The notes: generated by a model not told the origin, from the letters alone. Positions 23,590 to 34,590 are shown, numbered from the stretch's first letter. The stretch is DNA of 64,000 nt from Acytostelium subglobosum LB1 (GCF_000787575.1 NW_012236510.1:434001-498000), one strand, 5' to 3'. Numbers and translations are program-made.

Positions 23590-24263
23590 TGTTTGTTAAA
23601 GGTATTGAAGATAATAAATTTAATTGTCTTATAATGAAACAAGTAAATTAGATTGATATTGTATGTATGTTATATGATTGATTACAACAAAAAAGATAGA
23701 GATAAAGAAGAAGAATGAAGTGAATGTGAAGAGATCAAGTGAGGCTGAGGGAGGGATGAAACGTGAGTTAGAGAGCAAGGAACACACAAAAATCTGAAAA
23801 AATGATGAAAACAACAAGTTTACACGAAATCAGGATTGATTAGGTGATGTTCCAACAGTTAGTATCTGTATCTTATATGTAATAATTTATATATCTCAAC
23901 TATTAATATGAATGAATGAATGTCGGTATTACATTATTTTATATGATAAATAATTTTAAAGTATAAATTACAAGTCTTCATCACTTTATAATTTGTTTAA
24001 TGAGGAACAAACTTGGCGCCAAGACTTCAAAAAAATTAATAAAATGAACAAAATTTGAACAAACAGTTGATGATCTCTCACTTCATCTTGCAACTTCATT
24101 CAATTAAATCGCTTACTTATACAAACATACAGATACAATATATATATTTATATATCATTAGTTTATTCACGTTCATAATCAACTGAATAGGCTTATATCG
24201 GATTCAAAGACAACAACAGTTTAACAATCAACAACAATAGAATAGAATAGAATAGAATAGAAT
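23590..24263. promoter_or_regulatory. Bidirectional promoter of the two alpha-tubulin genes
   Basis: This 674-bp spacer separates the two start codons. It is AT-rich, with T and A runs typical of dictyostelid promoters. A perfect 12-bp palindrome, CTTGGCGCCAAG, lies at 24012-24023, about 240 bp upstream of alpha-tubulin 2; TTGGCGC matches the E2F/DP core. Five AATAG repeats (24234-24263) sit directly before the ATG of tubulin 2. Regulation by E2F is an inference from the motif only. Confidence 0.6.
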
Positions 24264-25640
24264 ATGGCACGTGAGATTATATCAATTCATATTGGTCAGG
24301 CTGGTGTACAGCTTGGTAACGCATGTTGGGAGCTCTATTGTATGGAGCACGGCATTGGTAAGGACGGTGTGGTCTCGGAAGCCTCACACAAGAAGGCTAG
24401 AGCCGATGTTGAGACCAAGGGCAAGAACACCGCCTCGTACAACACCTTCTTCACCGAGGGCTCAAACACCAACAAGGTGGTGCCCCGCGCTATCTTTGTC
24501 GATCTCGAGCCAACCGTTATTGACGAGGTGCGCACTGGCGCATTCCGCAACCTCTTCCATCCAGACCAGCTCATCACCGGCAAGGAGGATGCCGCCAACA
24601 ACTACGCTCGTGGTCACTACACCGTCGGCAAGGAGATGATCGACAAGACTATGGACCGTGTCGACAAGATGGTCGACGAGTGCGACGGACTCCAGGGCTT
24701 CATGGTGTTCCACTCTGTCGGTGGTGGCACTGGATCCGGTTTCGGCTCGCTCCTCCTCCAGCAGCTGTCCACCAAGTATGGCAAGAAGTCCAAGCTCGAC
24801 TTCTGCATCTACCCATCGCCACAGGTCTCCACCGCCGTCGTAGAGCCATACAACTCTGTGCTCTCCACCCACTCGCTGCTTGAGCATACCGACGTTGCCT
24901 TCATGCTCGACAATGAGGCCATCTACGACATTTGCCGTCGCTCATTGAACATCGATCGTCCATCCTACACCAACCTCAACCGTCTGATTGCTCAGGTCAT
25001 CTCATCGCTGACTGCCTCACTTAGATTCGAGGGATCTCTGAACGTTGACATCAACGAGTTCCAGACCAACTTGGTGCCATTCCCAAGAATCCATTTCTTG
25101 CTCTGCTCCTACGCCCCAGTCATCGGCAAGGAGAAGGCTGCCCACGAGCAGTTCTCTGTCAACGCTCTCACCAACGCCGTGTTTGACCAATCCAACATGA
25201 TGGCCAAGTGTGATCCAAAGCTTGGCAAGTACATGGCTTGCTGCCTCATGTACCGTGGAAACGTTGTCCCCAACGATGCCCAGAAGGCCGTCTCTGACCT
25301 CAAGACCAAGAGAACCGTCTCCTTTGTCGACTGGTCCCCATCTGGATTCAAGTGTGGAATCAACCACGAGGCCCCAACCGTCATCCCAGACGGAGATCTG
25401 GCCAAGGTCGAGAGAGCCGTCTGCATGCTTTCCAACACCACCGCCATCTCTCAAGTGTTCTCCCGCATCAACACCAAGTTCGACCTCATGTACACCAAGC
25501 GTGCCTTCGTTCACTGGTACGTCGGAGAAGGTATGGAGGAGGGTGAGTTCGCTGAGGCTCGTGAGGATCTCATGGCCCTTGAGAAGGACTACCAAGAGGT
25601 TGCCAACGACGACCAAGAGGAGGAGGTTGAGGAGATGTAA
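24264..25640 (+). CDS. Alpha-tubulin 2, extended lumenal loop
   Basis: One exon, 458 aa, starting [22 protein letters not shown]. From about residue 75 onward it is nearly identical to alpha-tubulin 1, including [10 protein letters not shown], the NEFQTNLVP catalytic Glu segment and the EEEVEEM tail. The main difference is the lumenal H1-S2 loop: after GIGKDG it carries about ten extra residues with several Lys/Arg ([15 protein letters not shown]), where other alpha-tubulins hold acetylated Lys40. Position 2 has an extra Ala. The pair looks like a tandem inverted duplication in which the body is conserved and the N-terminal loop has diverged. Not a beta-tubulin. Confidence 0.95.
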   Translation: MAREIISIHIGQAGVQLGNACWELYCMEHGIGKDGVVSEASHKKARADVETKGKNTASYNTFFTEGSNTNKVVPRAIFVDLEPTVIDEVRTGAFRNLFHPDQLITGKEDAANNYARGHYTVGKEMIDKTMDRVDKMVDECDGLQGFMVFHSVGGGTGSGFGSLLLQQLSTKYGKKSKLDFCIYPSPQVSTAVVEPYNSVLSTHSLLEHTDVAFMLDNEAIYDICRRSLNIDRPSYTNLNRLIAQVISSLTASLRFEGSLNVDINEFQTNLVPFPRIHFLLCSYAPVIGKEKAAHEQFSVNALTNAVFDQSNMMAKCDPKLGKYMACCLMYRGNVVPNDAQKAVSDLKTKRTVSFVDWSPSGFKCGINHEAPTVIPDGDLAKVERAVCMLSNTTAISQVFSRINTKFDLMYTKRAFVHWYVGEGMEEGEFAEAREDLMALEKDYQEVANDDQEEEVEEM

Positions 25641-26075
25641 ATGTAGTGTAGCAGTGTAGTAGAGCCGAGGGTCGGCAACAACAAACAAATCAATCAACAA
25701 CAACAACATCAATGCAACATAAACATACAGCACAAGGTGAGGAAGTGTTTCCCCTTCAATAAATCAACCATCAACGTTGCACCAGTGTATCCCTTGAACG
25801 CCAGCTTATCAGATTGTTGATGTTCAATCAATGGTCCACACGATATACCTATCTTTATTGACGACTGGCGATGTTCAATCGCCAATCCAGTGTCCCTAAT
25901 ATGAGTGATGATGACGAATGTCTAATCGATGGCATTACATGTACCATCCATCCTAACAACTTGTGAAGTTTACAATGCATTGTTTAGTGATTGGCGAAGG
26001 AGATGTGAGCGGCAACAAGGTGTAACTTAACTTTGATGCATCGTTGTCTGTCTCTCGCGACAGACAAGTAGGCTT
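25641..26075. other. Convergent 3' spacer with two perfect stem-loops
   Basis: The spacer lies between the 3' ends of alpha-tubulin 2 and rbm42. It contains GGCGAT-GTTCA-ATCGCC (25867-25883) and a 9-bp stem at 26044-26067 (TTGTCTGTC / GACAGACAA), the latter only 9 bp past the rbm42 stop, so probably in its 3' UTR. No reading frame of interest is present. Confidence 0.55.
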
Positions 26076-26972
26076 CTACTTCTTGGCGGCAGACCCCGAC
26101 GATAATGGAGTGACGGACTCTGCACGGTCCTTCCAGGAGGACTTCCTCAGCTTGATTGGTCGATTGCCAACGTATTTGCCATTCATCTCGCGCATCGCCT
26201 TGACATAGTCGGTGGAGTCTGAGAAGGAGACAAAGCCAAAGCCTTTGGACTTGAGGGTGCGCTTGTCACGCAGCACCTTGGCCTTGAGGAACGAGGGGTA
26301 CTTGCAGAAGGACTGTCTGAGCATGTCATCGGTCACGTCATTGCCGAGATCTCCAACAAAGATGCGGTAGTCGTTCGGGTCCCATTCAGACAGCGAGGGG
26401 TCCTCCCACGTCTGGCCCGCAGCGCCCATCGTGTACTTTAACTTCTTAGGCTGCTCCATGGTGACCAATGGCTTCTCCCTTGTGATGTGCGAGTTGTAAC
26501 TGGGCATCCTGACCTCATTCGACTCTTGTAGCTTTGTAATAGTGTTGGCAGAGTATGTCACAGCCTTTGATGAAATGACTGCTGGTGATGATAATATCGC
26601 TGATGATGAAACCATTGGTTTCTTGATCACTGCCGATGATGCTGCTGCTGCTTTCTTCCTCATCAGACTTGGTGGGATCATCCTTGCATTGCTAATTGTT
26701 GATGTTGATGTTGATGTTGTGGGTGTAGATGTAGTTGTAGTAGTTGTGCCAGTGCCATTGCCATTGCCATTGCCATTGTCTGTGTTTGATGTTGATGTAG
26801 TTGTATCTGTTGTATTATTATCTATATCTTCATGTTTCCTCTTTAATGTTGATGTTGTTGATGTTGATGTACTACTACTTTGTTCATTCGTTGATGTACT
26901 GGCTATATCTGATAATGATGAATAGAAGTCATCCAACTCATTAGTCTCTTGTGTATCTGTTGATGACGTCAT
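26076..26972 (-). CDS. rbm42: RNA-binding protein, RBM42 homologue
   Basis: Single exon, 298 aa. Residues 1-110 are S/T/N-rich low complexity with GNGNGNGTG and T/S runs. From about 190, the segment TWEDPSLSEWDPNDYRIFVGDLGN leads into one RRM (RNP2 RIFVGDLG; RNP1 KSKGFGFVSF) and ends AMREMNGKYVGNRPIKLRKSSWKDR. The whole block, including the WEDPSL lead-in, is the hallmark of RBM42, an RNA-binding protein linked to hnRNP K and to mRNA splicing and translation in animals. A short tail ends SSGSAAKK. It is divergently arranged with the RBR ligase gene. Confidence 0.92.
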   Translation of the reverse strand: MTSSTDTQETNELDDFYSSLSDIASTSTNEQSSSTSTSTTSTLKRKHEDIDNNTTDTTTSTSNTDNGNGNGNGTGTTTTTTSTPTTSTSTSTISNARMIPPSLMRKKAAAASSAVIKKPMVSSSAILSSPAVISSKAVTYSANTITKLQESNEVRMPSYNSHITREKPLVTMEQPKKLKYTMGAAGQTWEDPSLSEWDPNDYRIFVGDLGNDVTDDMLRQSFCKYPSFLKAKVLRDKRTLKSKGFGFVSFSDSTDYVKAMREMNGKYVGNRPIKLRKSSWKDRAESVTPLSSGSAAKK

Positions 26973-27442
26973 CTCTGTTTATAAGTATATATATATTATT
27001 ATCTGTTTGATTATTTACTTCTTCGTCTTTGAGAACAATGAGCCACACACAGGAGCAAAGTGTGACTAACAAACTTTCAACTGTAGTAATGACTTACACC
27101 ACTCGTTTAGTCATTCTTCAAAGCAAGGAGAAACAAGGTTGTTCTGTTAATCAGAATCAGATTGAGGTCAAGTTCAATTCTTGAATAGGAATACTATCGA
27201 TAGTATATATGATGTCATTATGTCATGAAAGTAAGACTTGTACTTCATAATGGAAATAACACCCCACAACTAAGATCAGATCTAACTTTACCTGTTTGAT
27301 CAGAAATATCTGTGAAAGTCAGTTGGGTGTATTCTACAACACAATTCAATTTAATGATCATTAAACATCTTATAACAGATACAGAACCATACTTATATAT
27401 ATACACACATAAATATAAATATACATATATATATAAGCTGAT
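26973..27442. promoter_or_regulatory. Divergent promoter region, rbm42 and RBR ligase
   Basis: This 470-bp AT-rich spacer separates the two start codons. TATA-like alternations (27396-27437) sit directly before the RBR start. No other specific element is recognised. Confidence 0.45.
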
Positions 27443-29249
27443 ATGTCATACCTGGATTGTCTAACTATACGTTCATCAGCTGAATACTCTGATGACCCAA
27501 GTCATCAAGAGTTAGAGGTGCTCAAGACTATCTATGGTGATAGCTTTGTCCAACTAGATGACTACACATTCAATGTATGTCGATCATTCCAACATCCAAT
27601 GCAATGAATGGCTCTTGGTGACTAACTCAGTTGATTGAATGATTGATTGATTGATTGATTGATGGATGGTGTAGTTACGACTATCAGTCAACTTGCAAGA
27701 TGGCTTCACTGTTTCAATCAGGAATGACTTGGGACATCCAGACACACAGACTACCTCCACCACATCCACGACTACAACAACAACCACAACAAATACAACC
27801 GCGGCAGCAGCTGGAAAGAAGAAGGCAGATGAGCCAAATAAGTACTCGATCGTTGGATTGCCAGTGGTGTCATTGGGCTGGCAGTACCCTGATAGTTATC
27901 CATCATTCCCACCATCACTCTTTCTGAGTTGTTGTTGGATGACACCGGCAGACATGGATCGCGTCATAAAGAAGATATACTCAATGTGGGAAGAGGGCGA
28001 GTTGGTCATGTTCAAGTACGCCGAATGGATACGCGACGAGCTCATGCCATTCCTCTGCCAGGGCGGCGAGGACAACGAGTACCTACTCTCAAACAAGCCA
28101 ATCACAATAAGACATCCCGAAGATGATGACGATGTCGACGTCGCCACCATCGACGAGTCTGTCGACTCGGCCTCCAAGTCGGTGTATTGGGAGCACCAGG
28201 AGGGCTGGAGCTCCCTGGCCAGTGCACTGCCGTCGCTGCTGCAGTTCAACCGCCACGAGGCCAAGCAGCGCTTCCTGCAGACTTACCACACCTGCCCCGT
28301 GTGCTTTGATGAGCTGCCTGGCGCAGAGTTCAACTTGCTGGCGTGCGGACACCACCTGTGCACGGGATGCACCAAGCAGATCTGCCTGATCAACACAGAC
28401 TCGGGCGACATCCAACACATCAGATGCACAGAGCACAATTGCAATCAGCCACTCGATCAACAGGTCATCAAGCAGTACTTGGGCGCCGAGGCATACGCAG
28501 CCTACGAGAAGATGATGTCCATGTTCAAGGGCTACCGCGAGTGTCTGCGATGCCACGCGTTCACCGCGCGATTCGACAAGATCGCAGTGTCTTTCTGGTG
28601 CGAGACTTGCACATACTCCTCGTGCCCGCTGTGCTCAAGGAGCTGGCATCCTGGTGTGCCATGTAACTACCAGCCACCCAAGCGCGAGATCAACGTCGAG
28701 GAGAGCCGCCCATCAATGAACCTTGACAACTTTGTCACGCGCCAGATCAAAGAGACTGTGGGCATAATCGAGGGCGACACAGGCAAGTACCTGGCGGAGA
28801 CCAACAGCAGAATGTGTCCAAACTGCGGCGTCATCGTCACCAAGGTGGAGGGTTGCAACAAGGTGGTGTGCGCACTGTGCAAGAAGTACTTCTGTTGGAA
28901 GTGCCTCAGCATCATCGATGGATACAGCCACTTTGGCGGAGATTGTGGCACGTTTGAGACCACCACGGCGATGAGCAATGGTCAGCTAGTGGGCGTGTGG
29001 AGTGCTCGATTGATGCGCGAGAAGAATAAGTTGCGCGAAGCCTTTGCCAAGGAGTTCCGTGAAAAGGTCAAACTGATGCCCGCCGTTCTAAAGTGTGTCA
29101 ACTGCAAGACATTGATAGGACGCACCAACAACAACAATCATCTGAAATGCTACAACTGCAGCACACAGATGTGTTACATGTGCAAGCAGGCCATCCAGGG
29201 TACCAAACACTATTCAACCTCAGGATGCAAACAACATGGCGATCAATAG
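27443..29249 (+). CDS. RNF14-type RBR E3 ubiquitin ligase with RWD domain
   Basis: Two exons (27443-27574, 27675-29249) give 568 aa. The first exon supplies the start of an RWD domain (HQELEVLKTIYGDSF), which continues in exon 2 (LRLSVNLQDGFTVSI, then the PSFPPSL and W/Y-containing end). RING1 begins at CPVCFDELPG, an IBR with paired cysteines follows, and RING2 reads MCPNCGVIVTKVEGCNKVVC, where the Cys in GCNK is the expected thioester-forming residue. A further zinc module (CVNCKTLIGRTNNNNHLKC to HYSTSGCKQH) matches the C-terminal finger of plant RNF14-like ligases. RBR ligases accept ubiquitin from an E2 and pass it on via RING2. RNF14 in animals acts on stalled ribosomes; that role is not shown here. 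Confidence 0.9.
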
Positions 29250-29401
29250 TTTGTCCATTGACTTCATTCACATGATCACTCAAACTCATACTGGCATCCA
29301 CTCAATGTACAATCTCCAAACTCAAACTCGAATTCGAACTCAATCAATCAACCCTGGCACGACATAGATAATATTGATGGATAAACATGTTGAATGTTTA
29401 C

Positions 29402-29725
29402 TTAATCATCATATGACGATGATTCTTCATCGGAGTATGAGGACTCGTAATAGTCATCATAATAAATATCCGTGGTAGGGGCGGAGGAGTATGATGAATC
29501 ATCATATTCATCATCATCAGAGTTCCAAGACGAAGCCACTCCAAAGGTACTAATTAGAAGAAAGGAATAATTGATGGTCAATATTCCGTAAGGAATTAAT
29601 TATTGTAATATTCCAACTTACTTGGTTGGAGATGTTGGTGCCTCCTGAGCCATTACAACAATGCTGAATAAAAGGAATATGATTGTAAACAAACAAATAA
29701 AAAACTTTGTATTTAACTTAATCAT
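29402..29725 (-). CDS. Small acidic secreted protein
   Basis: Two small exons (29725-29622, 29549-29402) make an 83-residue protein. The first exon is a signal peptide (MIKLNTKFFICLFTIIFLLF, cleavage probably near VVMA/QEAP). GTAAGT and TTAG splice signals join PT to NTFGVASSW in phase 2. The mature part is very acidic and Tyr/Ser-rich, with runs such as DDDEYDDSSYSS and YYDDYYESSYSDEESSSYDD, and has no cysteine. It resembles many short dictyostelid secreted peptides of unknown role; the acidity suggests cation or polycation binding, which is only a guess. The short 72-bp intron is AT-rich and lacks the (TCAA)n seen elsewhere. Confidence 0.7.
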
Positions 29726-30562
29726 TCTATTATATTATTATACTTTTAATATTTATATATTATACAAGTTTGATATATCTTCCTAAGAGTTTATGTTTGG
29801 TATTTATAACATAATCAGTATTTGTTTAAATGATTGATTGACATATATGTATGAATTAGTCCATCAATAAATATGAATGTCTGAAGAAGATTGAATTGAT
29901 TTTCATCCTCCACTCTTGCTTCCCATGATTGTTAAAATACTTTGAATCAGATAAACCAAGGTTGGATCTTGATTAATGTATCTCTGGAAGTTATCCAATC
30001 CAATCGGTAATATTGATTGACATCATAGTGTTAGTGATGATGAGTGGTGCCAAGTGAGTGTGAGCGAGTGCGTGTGTGAGTGAATGATCGAGACAATCAG
30101 ACTAATGTTTGTAAATAAGTTCAATGTCATCAACACCATCATCTATTATTGATGTTCAAACAATGAATGATCATATGATGATATGTTTGTCTTTGGGTTT
30201 GGATAAGGTTTGGAGGTGATGTTGCGATACGCATACATCACCACTGCCACAAATTAAAAGTCCAACCAGTCTAACGAACTGGTCGCCACAACTAGTACCA
30301 AGGAGTGCAAGTTTGGTACGTGACGTTGCGTGAGACAATGGCCTGTATGATCACCACTGTCCCAACAATTGGTAAGTATGATTTACTTCAACAACATAAT
30401 CAACCATTATCTTAAACAATCCTAATCTCCAATATTATGGTTTATATTTAATTGATCACTTTTCCAGAATATATTATTATCATCGTCCACAGTCAATCAA
30501 ATAAATATTTATCAATGTAATTGATGAGATTGTTTGAATGGTATTATAATACCATTCATGGT
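29726..30562. other. Intergenic region with a structured segment
   Basis: This 837-bp spacer separates two minus-strand genes. Most is AT-rich with (GTGA)n-like text near 30040-30090. A GC-richer part at 30190-30340 contains three stem-loops, listed separately. The rest shows no convincing gene. Confidence 0.5.
30212..30322. ncRNA. Candidate structured RNA with three consecutive hairpins
   Basis: Three perfect or near-perfect stem-loops lie within 105 bp. The first pairs GGTGATGT with ACATCACC and TGCG with CGCA around an ATA loop (30215-30242), 12 bp with one bulge. The second pairs ACCAGT with ACTGGT (30265-30283). The third pairs GTACCAA with TTGGTAC (30295-30319). They are GC-richer than the flanks and not microsatellite. 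Strand is unknown, since the stems are symmetric. No tRNA, snRNA or class I RNA signature is recognised. Confidence 0.35.
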
Positions 30563-33467
30563 TTATACATAGGCTGAGGAGGACTCCTCTGCGGCTAACT
30601 TGAGGTCACCTTCTTGACTATCGATCAGTTTGAGATACTTGTGAATGGCCTCTGTTAACACCTCAAACAACATCTTGCCCTCGCCCTCGCGACAGATGAT
30701 CTTGCGCTTCTGTGGCTCTGACTTGTACTTGAGCCAAACAATGTCCTGGTTCTCAAAGTCCAGTGCCACCTCATCGATACCTGCAAACGAGTTCTCGCTC
30801 TTGATTCGCTGCTGATCGAGGTTGAGCAACGAGTCGATGGTCAACTTGAATGTGCGCTCCTGGTGTTTGCCAGCGTTGTTCACCTTGATCACTCTATACT
30901 CTGTGGGCAGGGGATATCCGAGGTGGCCGAATGATGAGTTTGGCGGAGGGTACTTTGCCAGGCCAACCTTGAAGCCTGCCTCAAATATGTCCTGAACGAT
31001 GTGGTCTCGTTCCAGCTCATCATTGCACACGTATCGTCTGTTTCCATCTGTCTGTGCCGCCGCCACTGCTGCCACCTTTGCTCCAATGTTCAAGAATCCA
31101 ATCCTTGATTTACTCGTGCTGGTGTTGTTGCCATTGGTGTTTCCGCTATTACTTTGATTGTCTGACAATGATGTACTTGAGTTTGACGAGTCTTTGAACT
31201 TCATTGTCATCTCGATTGAGCCTCGTGCAGACGTTATCTCCTCAATGTCATATATCCTCTTCTCATTCTGTATTCTCTTTGTACCTGGGTCGATATTCAA
31301 TAATGAGTTGCTTGTGAACTTAATCAATCTATGATGATCATCATCGATGAGTTAGTGTCCTTGTACCTTCATCCATCCATCAGTCCAAATGACACACATA
31401 CCTCTCTTGCCTCTTTCCCTTGGAGTTGACCTTGACTACTCGATAACTCTTGGTGATGTAGTCCTTGCTCGTCTCTGGTAGTGCTATATTCTCTGTATCT
31501 ATATATGTTGCCAACTGTTTCCAATTGTATACCTCGTGTATCTTACGCTTCAGCTTCCTACTTGTGAACGCCCTCATAAAGTAGACCACTGCTCTTGTAT
31601 ATGCTGATGGATGTACAATGAACATCTTATCAATGTTCTTCTTATATCTGTTGTGGCGGGGCATGTGTCAATCAATCAATCAATGAACATGACAACCATG
31701 ATTAGGATACATACTTCCTCGAGAACACCTCTGCCAACTTGGGAAGATGAGTGAATATGCCACGCTTCATGTCTGGTGAGATGCTGGCCCAGGACATATC
31801 GACGATTAGTGTGTATGATGATGTGTTGACACAGACATCCATGACCTTGAAGATGTGAGCGATCAGTGGATTGACATTGTCGAATACCTCGGGCTTGATT
31901 CGATTGACTATGAGGTAGAACACTGGCTTGTCATGCTTGTCATTTGGTCCTTGGAAGAGGAAACGTGCGCGCTCCAGCATAAAGGTCAGGTCGTCAAATG
32001 ATCCTGAGCCACCATTGATCAGGCCTGCTTGCTGCTTATCAAACACCTCGTCCGTCGTGTCATGTTTCCTCTTTCTCTCCACCTTTGTCTTTGGTGATGG
32101 ACCAAGCTGCTTGAGTATATCCAACACACTAGACACGGTGGGGTTGGTCGCCAACTGTGTTGCCAGCTTCTCCTTGTTCATGTCCAGTATACGATGTAGT
32201 TCAAACAGGTCTTGAATCTCAATGTTGCGCATATATGTCTCCCAGGGAGGTGGTTGTGTCACCTGTTTGGATGCTGCTGCCGCTGCCGCCGCTGCTGCTG
32301 CTGCTTGCTGTTGTTGTTGTTGCTGCTGTAGTAGTTGTTGTTGTTGAAGTTGAAGTTGTTGACTGTTTGGGAATGATGATGGTATTGTTACTGTCCATTT
32401 GGAGACTGGTGGTGTGGTGGAGGACGTTGCAGGAGACTTGGGTCCGCCACGAGAGTTGCCTTCCAGATCCCTCCACTTTTGAACGCGATTGAGTGGGTCA
32501 GTACAGATGAGGTTGAAGTATTGAGTCAGCTTTGTCCTGTTCTCCACGATGAAGCCATTCATACAAGTCATAAAGTCCTCCTTGACTCCAAACTCTATGC
32601 CATTCGATGTGTTCTGTAGTACCTTGGCCAGGAGCACCAGGTTGCGCTTTGCCCTCCGCGAAGGCACTATCTCGGGCGCGATCAACTTTGAGTACTCGGG
32701 CGTGACGATCGCCGGACAGAAGAACCGCAGCATGAGGAAGCCACCAACAAGCGGCGCTAGAGACTCTGGTGCATACTTGAGTGCCGACTCGGCCGTGTAG
32801 TCAGCAATGGCACGAATCTCACGCGGCATCTCCTCGACGACCATCGGGTCTGTGATGCGATCGATGAATGCCTGAGCCATGTCGATCAATGTCTTTTGAT
32901 TCTGAATGATGGCCAACTCTGGATTGATCAAGTTGACCTCATTGCCCTTGTCGTCCTGATCCTCCTCATCATCGCCATCGCCCGTTATCTTGCGCGGGTC
33001 AATCTCCATCCGCAAGTCTTTGTCCTGTACGATGCTTGTAACAAGATCTGAGAGTACGAAGCGCAGGTAGTTCGCGCCTACCAGTCTAACGTATGCTCCC
33101 TCAATCTTGTTGACCACATTGTTGCCACGTAGTATGCAGCCCTCTCCCTCTGAACACATCTTTGAGTTGAACTCATCATATATCAGATGTTTGATTAATG
33201 ACAATGTCTGTGACGCTGGTGTATACAAGTTTACAATGTTCTTTGCAAATGCATCCACCTCTGACATATCCAACAAGCCTGCTAATCCACTTGTGAATCT
33301 ATAATGTATAAGTTATGTATTAGAACATGATATGACCAAAGATGTTATTGTCGTTGTCATCATACATACTCTTTATCATTAACACATAGTTTAACCAAGT
33401 CATTATATAGTGTTGTTGAGTTTATCCAAGCATTACTACGCCATATCAATGACTTTGTATCATCCAT
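30563..33467 (-). CDS. Neurofibromin-like RasGAP with SEC14-like and PH-like modules
   Basis: Four exons (33467-33370, 33298-31715, 31647-31402, 31328-30563) encode 897 aa. The RasGAP domain (about 35-330) has the arginine finger in CILRGNNVVNKI (Arg91) and the FLMLRFFCPAIV motif, which corresponds to the FLR signature. A polyQ then polyA stretch follows. Residues about 480-620 (PVFYLIVNRIKPEVF, YTLIVDMSWASIS, VHPSAYTRAVVYFMR) look like the SEC14/CRAL-TRIO-like lipid domain that follows the GAP domain in neurofibromin. Two similar PH-like segments follow: YRVVKVNSKGKRQER and YRVIKVNNAGKHQER. It should stimulate GTP hydrolysis by Ras at membranes. It is much shorter than full neurofibromin. 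Confidence 0.85.
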
Positions 33468-33895
33468 GTTGTTATCTATCTGTATATATAATATGTATTA
33501 AACCATGAAGTGTATGAATGAATGAAAGAATGGCACTCAGACGAAGGGGCATTGCCCCATCATCTTGAATTTCAAACAAAGGGGGAATGAAATGAATGGG
33601 TGGGTTCGTCATCAACTCCGACATTTTTTGTCGGGATGGGATGGCATGGGTTGGGCAAGGGGATGGTGATGTCATGCACCCTTCATTCATTTATAATTAA
33701 TTGATGTTCATTGTGTTTGGGATTAATGATTGTATACATATAAGTTCCAAAAGCTGATATCTTCAATCCAAACTTATAAAATATTGATACTCTTGGAGTT
33801 GTCTCAATAACTTCTTGTTGTAATTTAGATGGTTGAGGTGTCCTTGAGGTAGGACACTGGTTAGGATAATAGAATATTGATTGATTGATTGATGT
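33468..33895. other. Spacer with GC-rich stem-loops
   Basis: Within this 428-bp spacer, 33530-33690 is GC-rich and holds two perfect hairpins: GGGGC-ATT-GCCCC (33546-33558) and CCGACA-T5-TGTCGG (33618-33634). The remainder is AT-rich and lies between the RasGAP start and the end of a GTPase-like gene. No gene is called. Confidence 0.45.
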
Positions 33896-34435
33896 TTACC
33901 TTTTAGATTTAATATCTAGAAATACTGATTCCAACATCTGATGGACATTATAACCAGTCTTGGAACTGCATTCATAATGTTTAATACTTTGATTTGATAT
34001 TGCTGTTAAAGGGTATGACATATTGACCTTTTTATCATCATATTTAGTACCAACAATGGCTATAGTACTTTTGGTACCGAATGGTGATAATGATATAATT
34101 GAATACCACCTTAATAAAGAATCTAATGATTTCTCATTAGATTGATCATATGTCAATATTATTGCATCTGGTATTATACTAATAATTGAGAATGCATTGT
34201 TTCCCTCGATCAATTGAAAGTTGATACAATATTCCTCTTTAACTAATACTCCAAGTGAGTCATCTCTACCTCCACATGAAGGTTCAAACCTATTAGTTAT
34301 ACATCTCTTTAACAATGACCTCTTCAGACTATGATTAATAAAGGTATATCTTTGTTCTAAGTGTATTCAACTTACCTTGCCACTATATTTAGCTCCTATT
34401 ATTAATATACTTATATTTATCTTTGGTGATACCAT
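33896..34435 (-). CDS. Degenerate Ras-superfamily GTPase-like protein
   Basis: Exons 34435-34376 and 34321-33896 encode 161 aa. The start MVSPKINISILIIGAKYSGK ends at the intron, and exon 2 resumes RSLLKRCITNRF, so the P-loop reads GAKYSGKR with Arg in place of the Ser/Thr that binds magnesium. The DxxG of switch II is absent (FQLIEGNNAF at that place). The G4 motif is a recognisable GTKYD and G5 is ECSSKTG. Overall length and order are those of a Ras/Rab fold. No C-terminal prenylation cysteine is present (ends DIKSKR). It is inferred to be a pseudo-GTPase that may bind nucleotide weakly or not at all. The next two genes upstream are also small GTPases. Confidence 0.7.
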
Positions 34436-34590
34436 TTATTTGTTTAACAATAGTAACTTAGCATCATATAAATTTATTTAATATATCAGCTCTGACTTTT
34501 AAGTTGGTACTGTATATTTAAGTGATCCTTCACCTGAAGATGACCAAATCCATCAACTTATAAAATTATGATCATCAACTTCATCATCAT

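Noticed and set aside
22195-25733. Long open frames antisense to both alpha-tubulin genes (over 230 codons)
   Set aside because: They mirror the strong third-position codon bias of the tubulins, occur in both copies at the same offset, and show no family features.
30346-30524. A two-exon micro-frame starting MACMITTVPTI
   Set aside because: It uses plausible splice sites but gives about 30 residues dominated by Ile repeats and AT-rich text; not supported.
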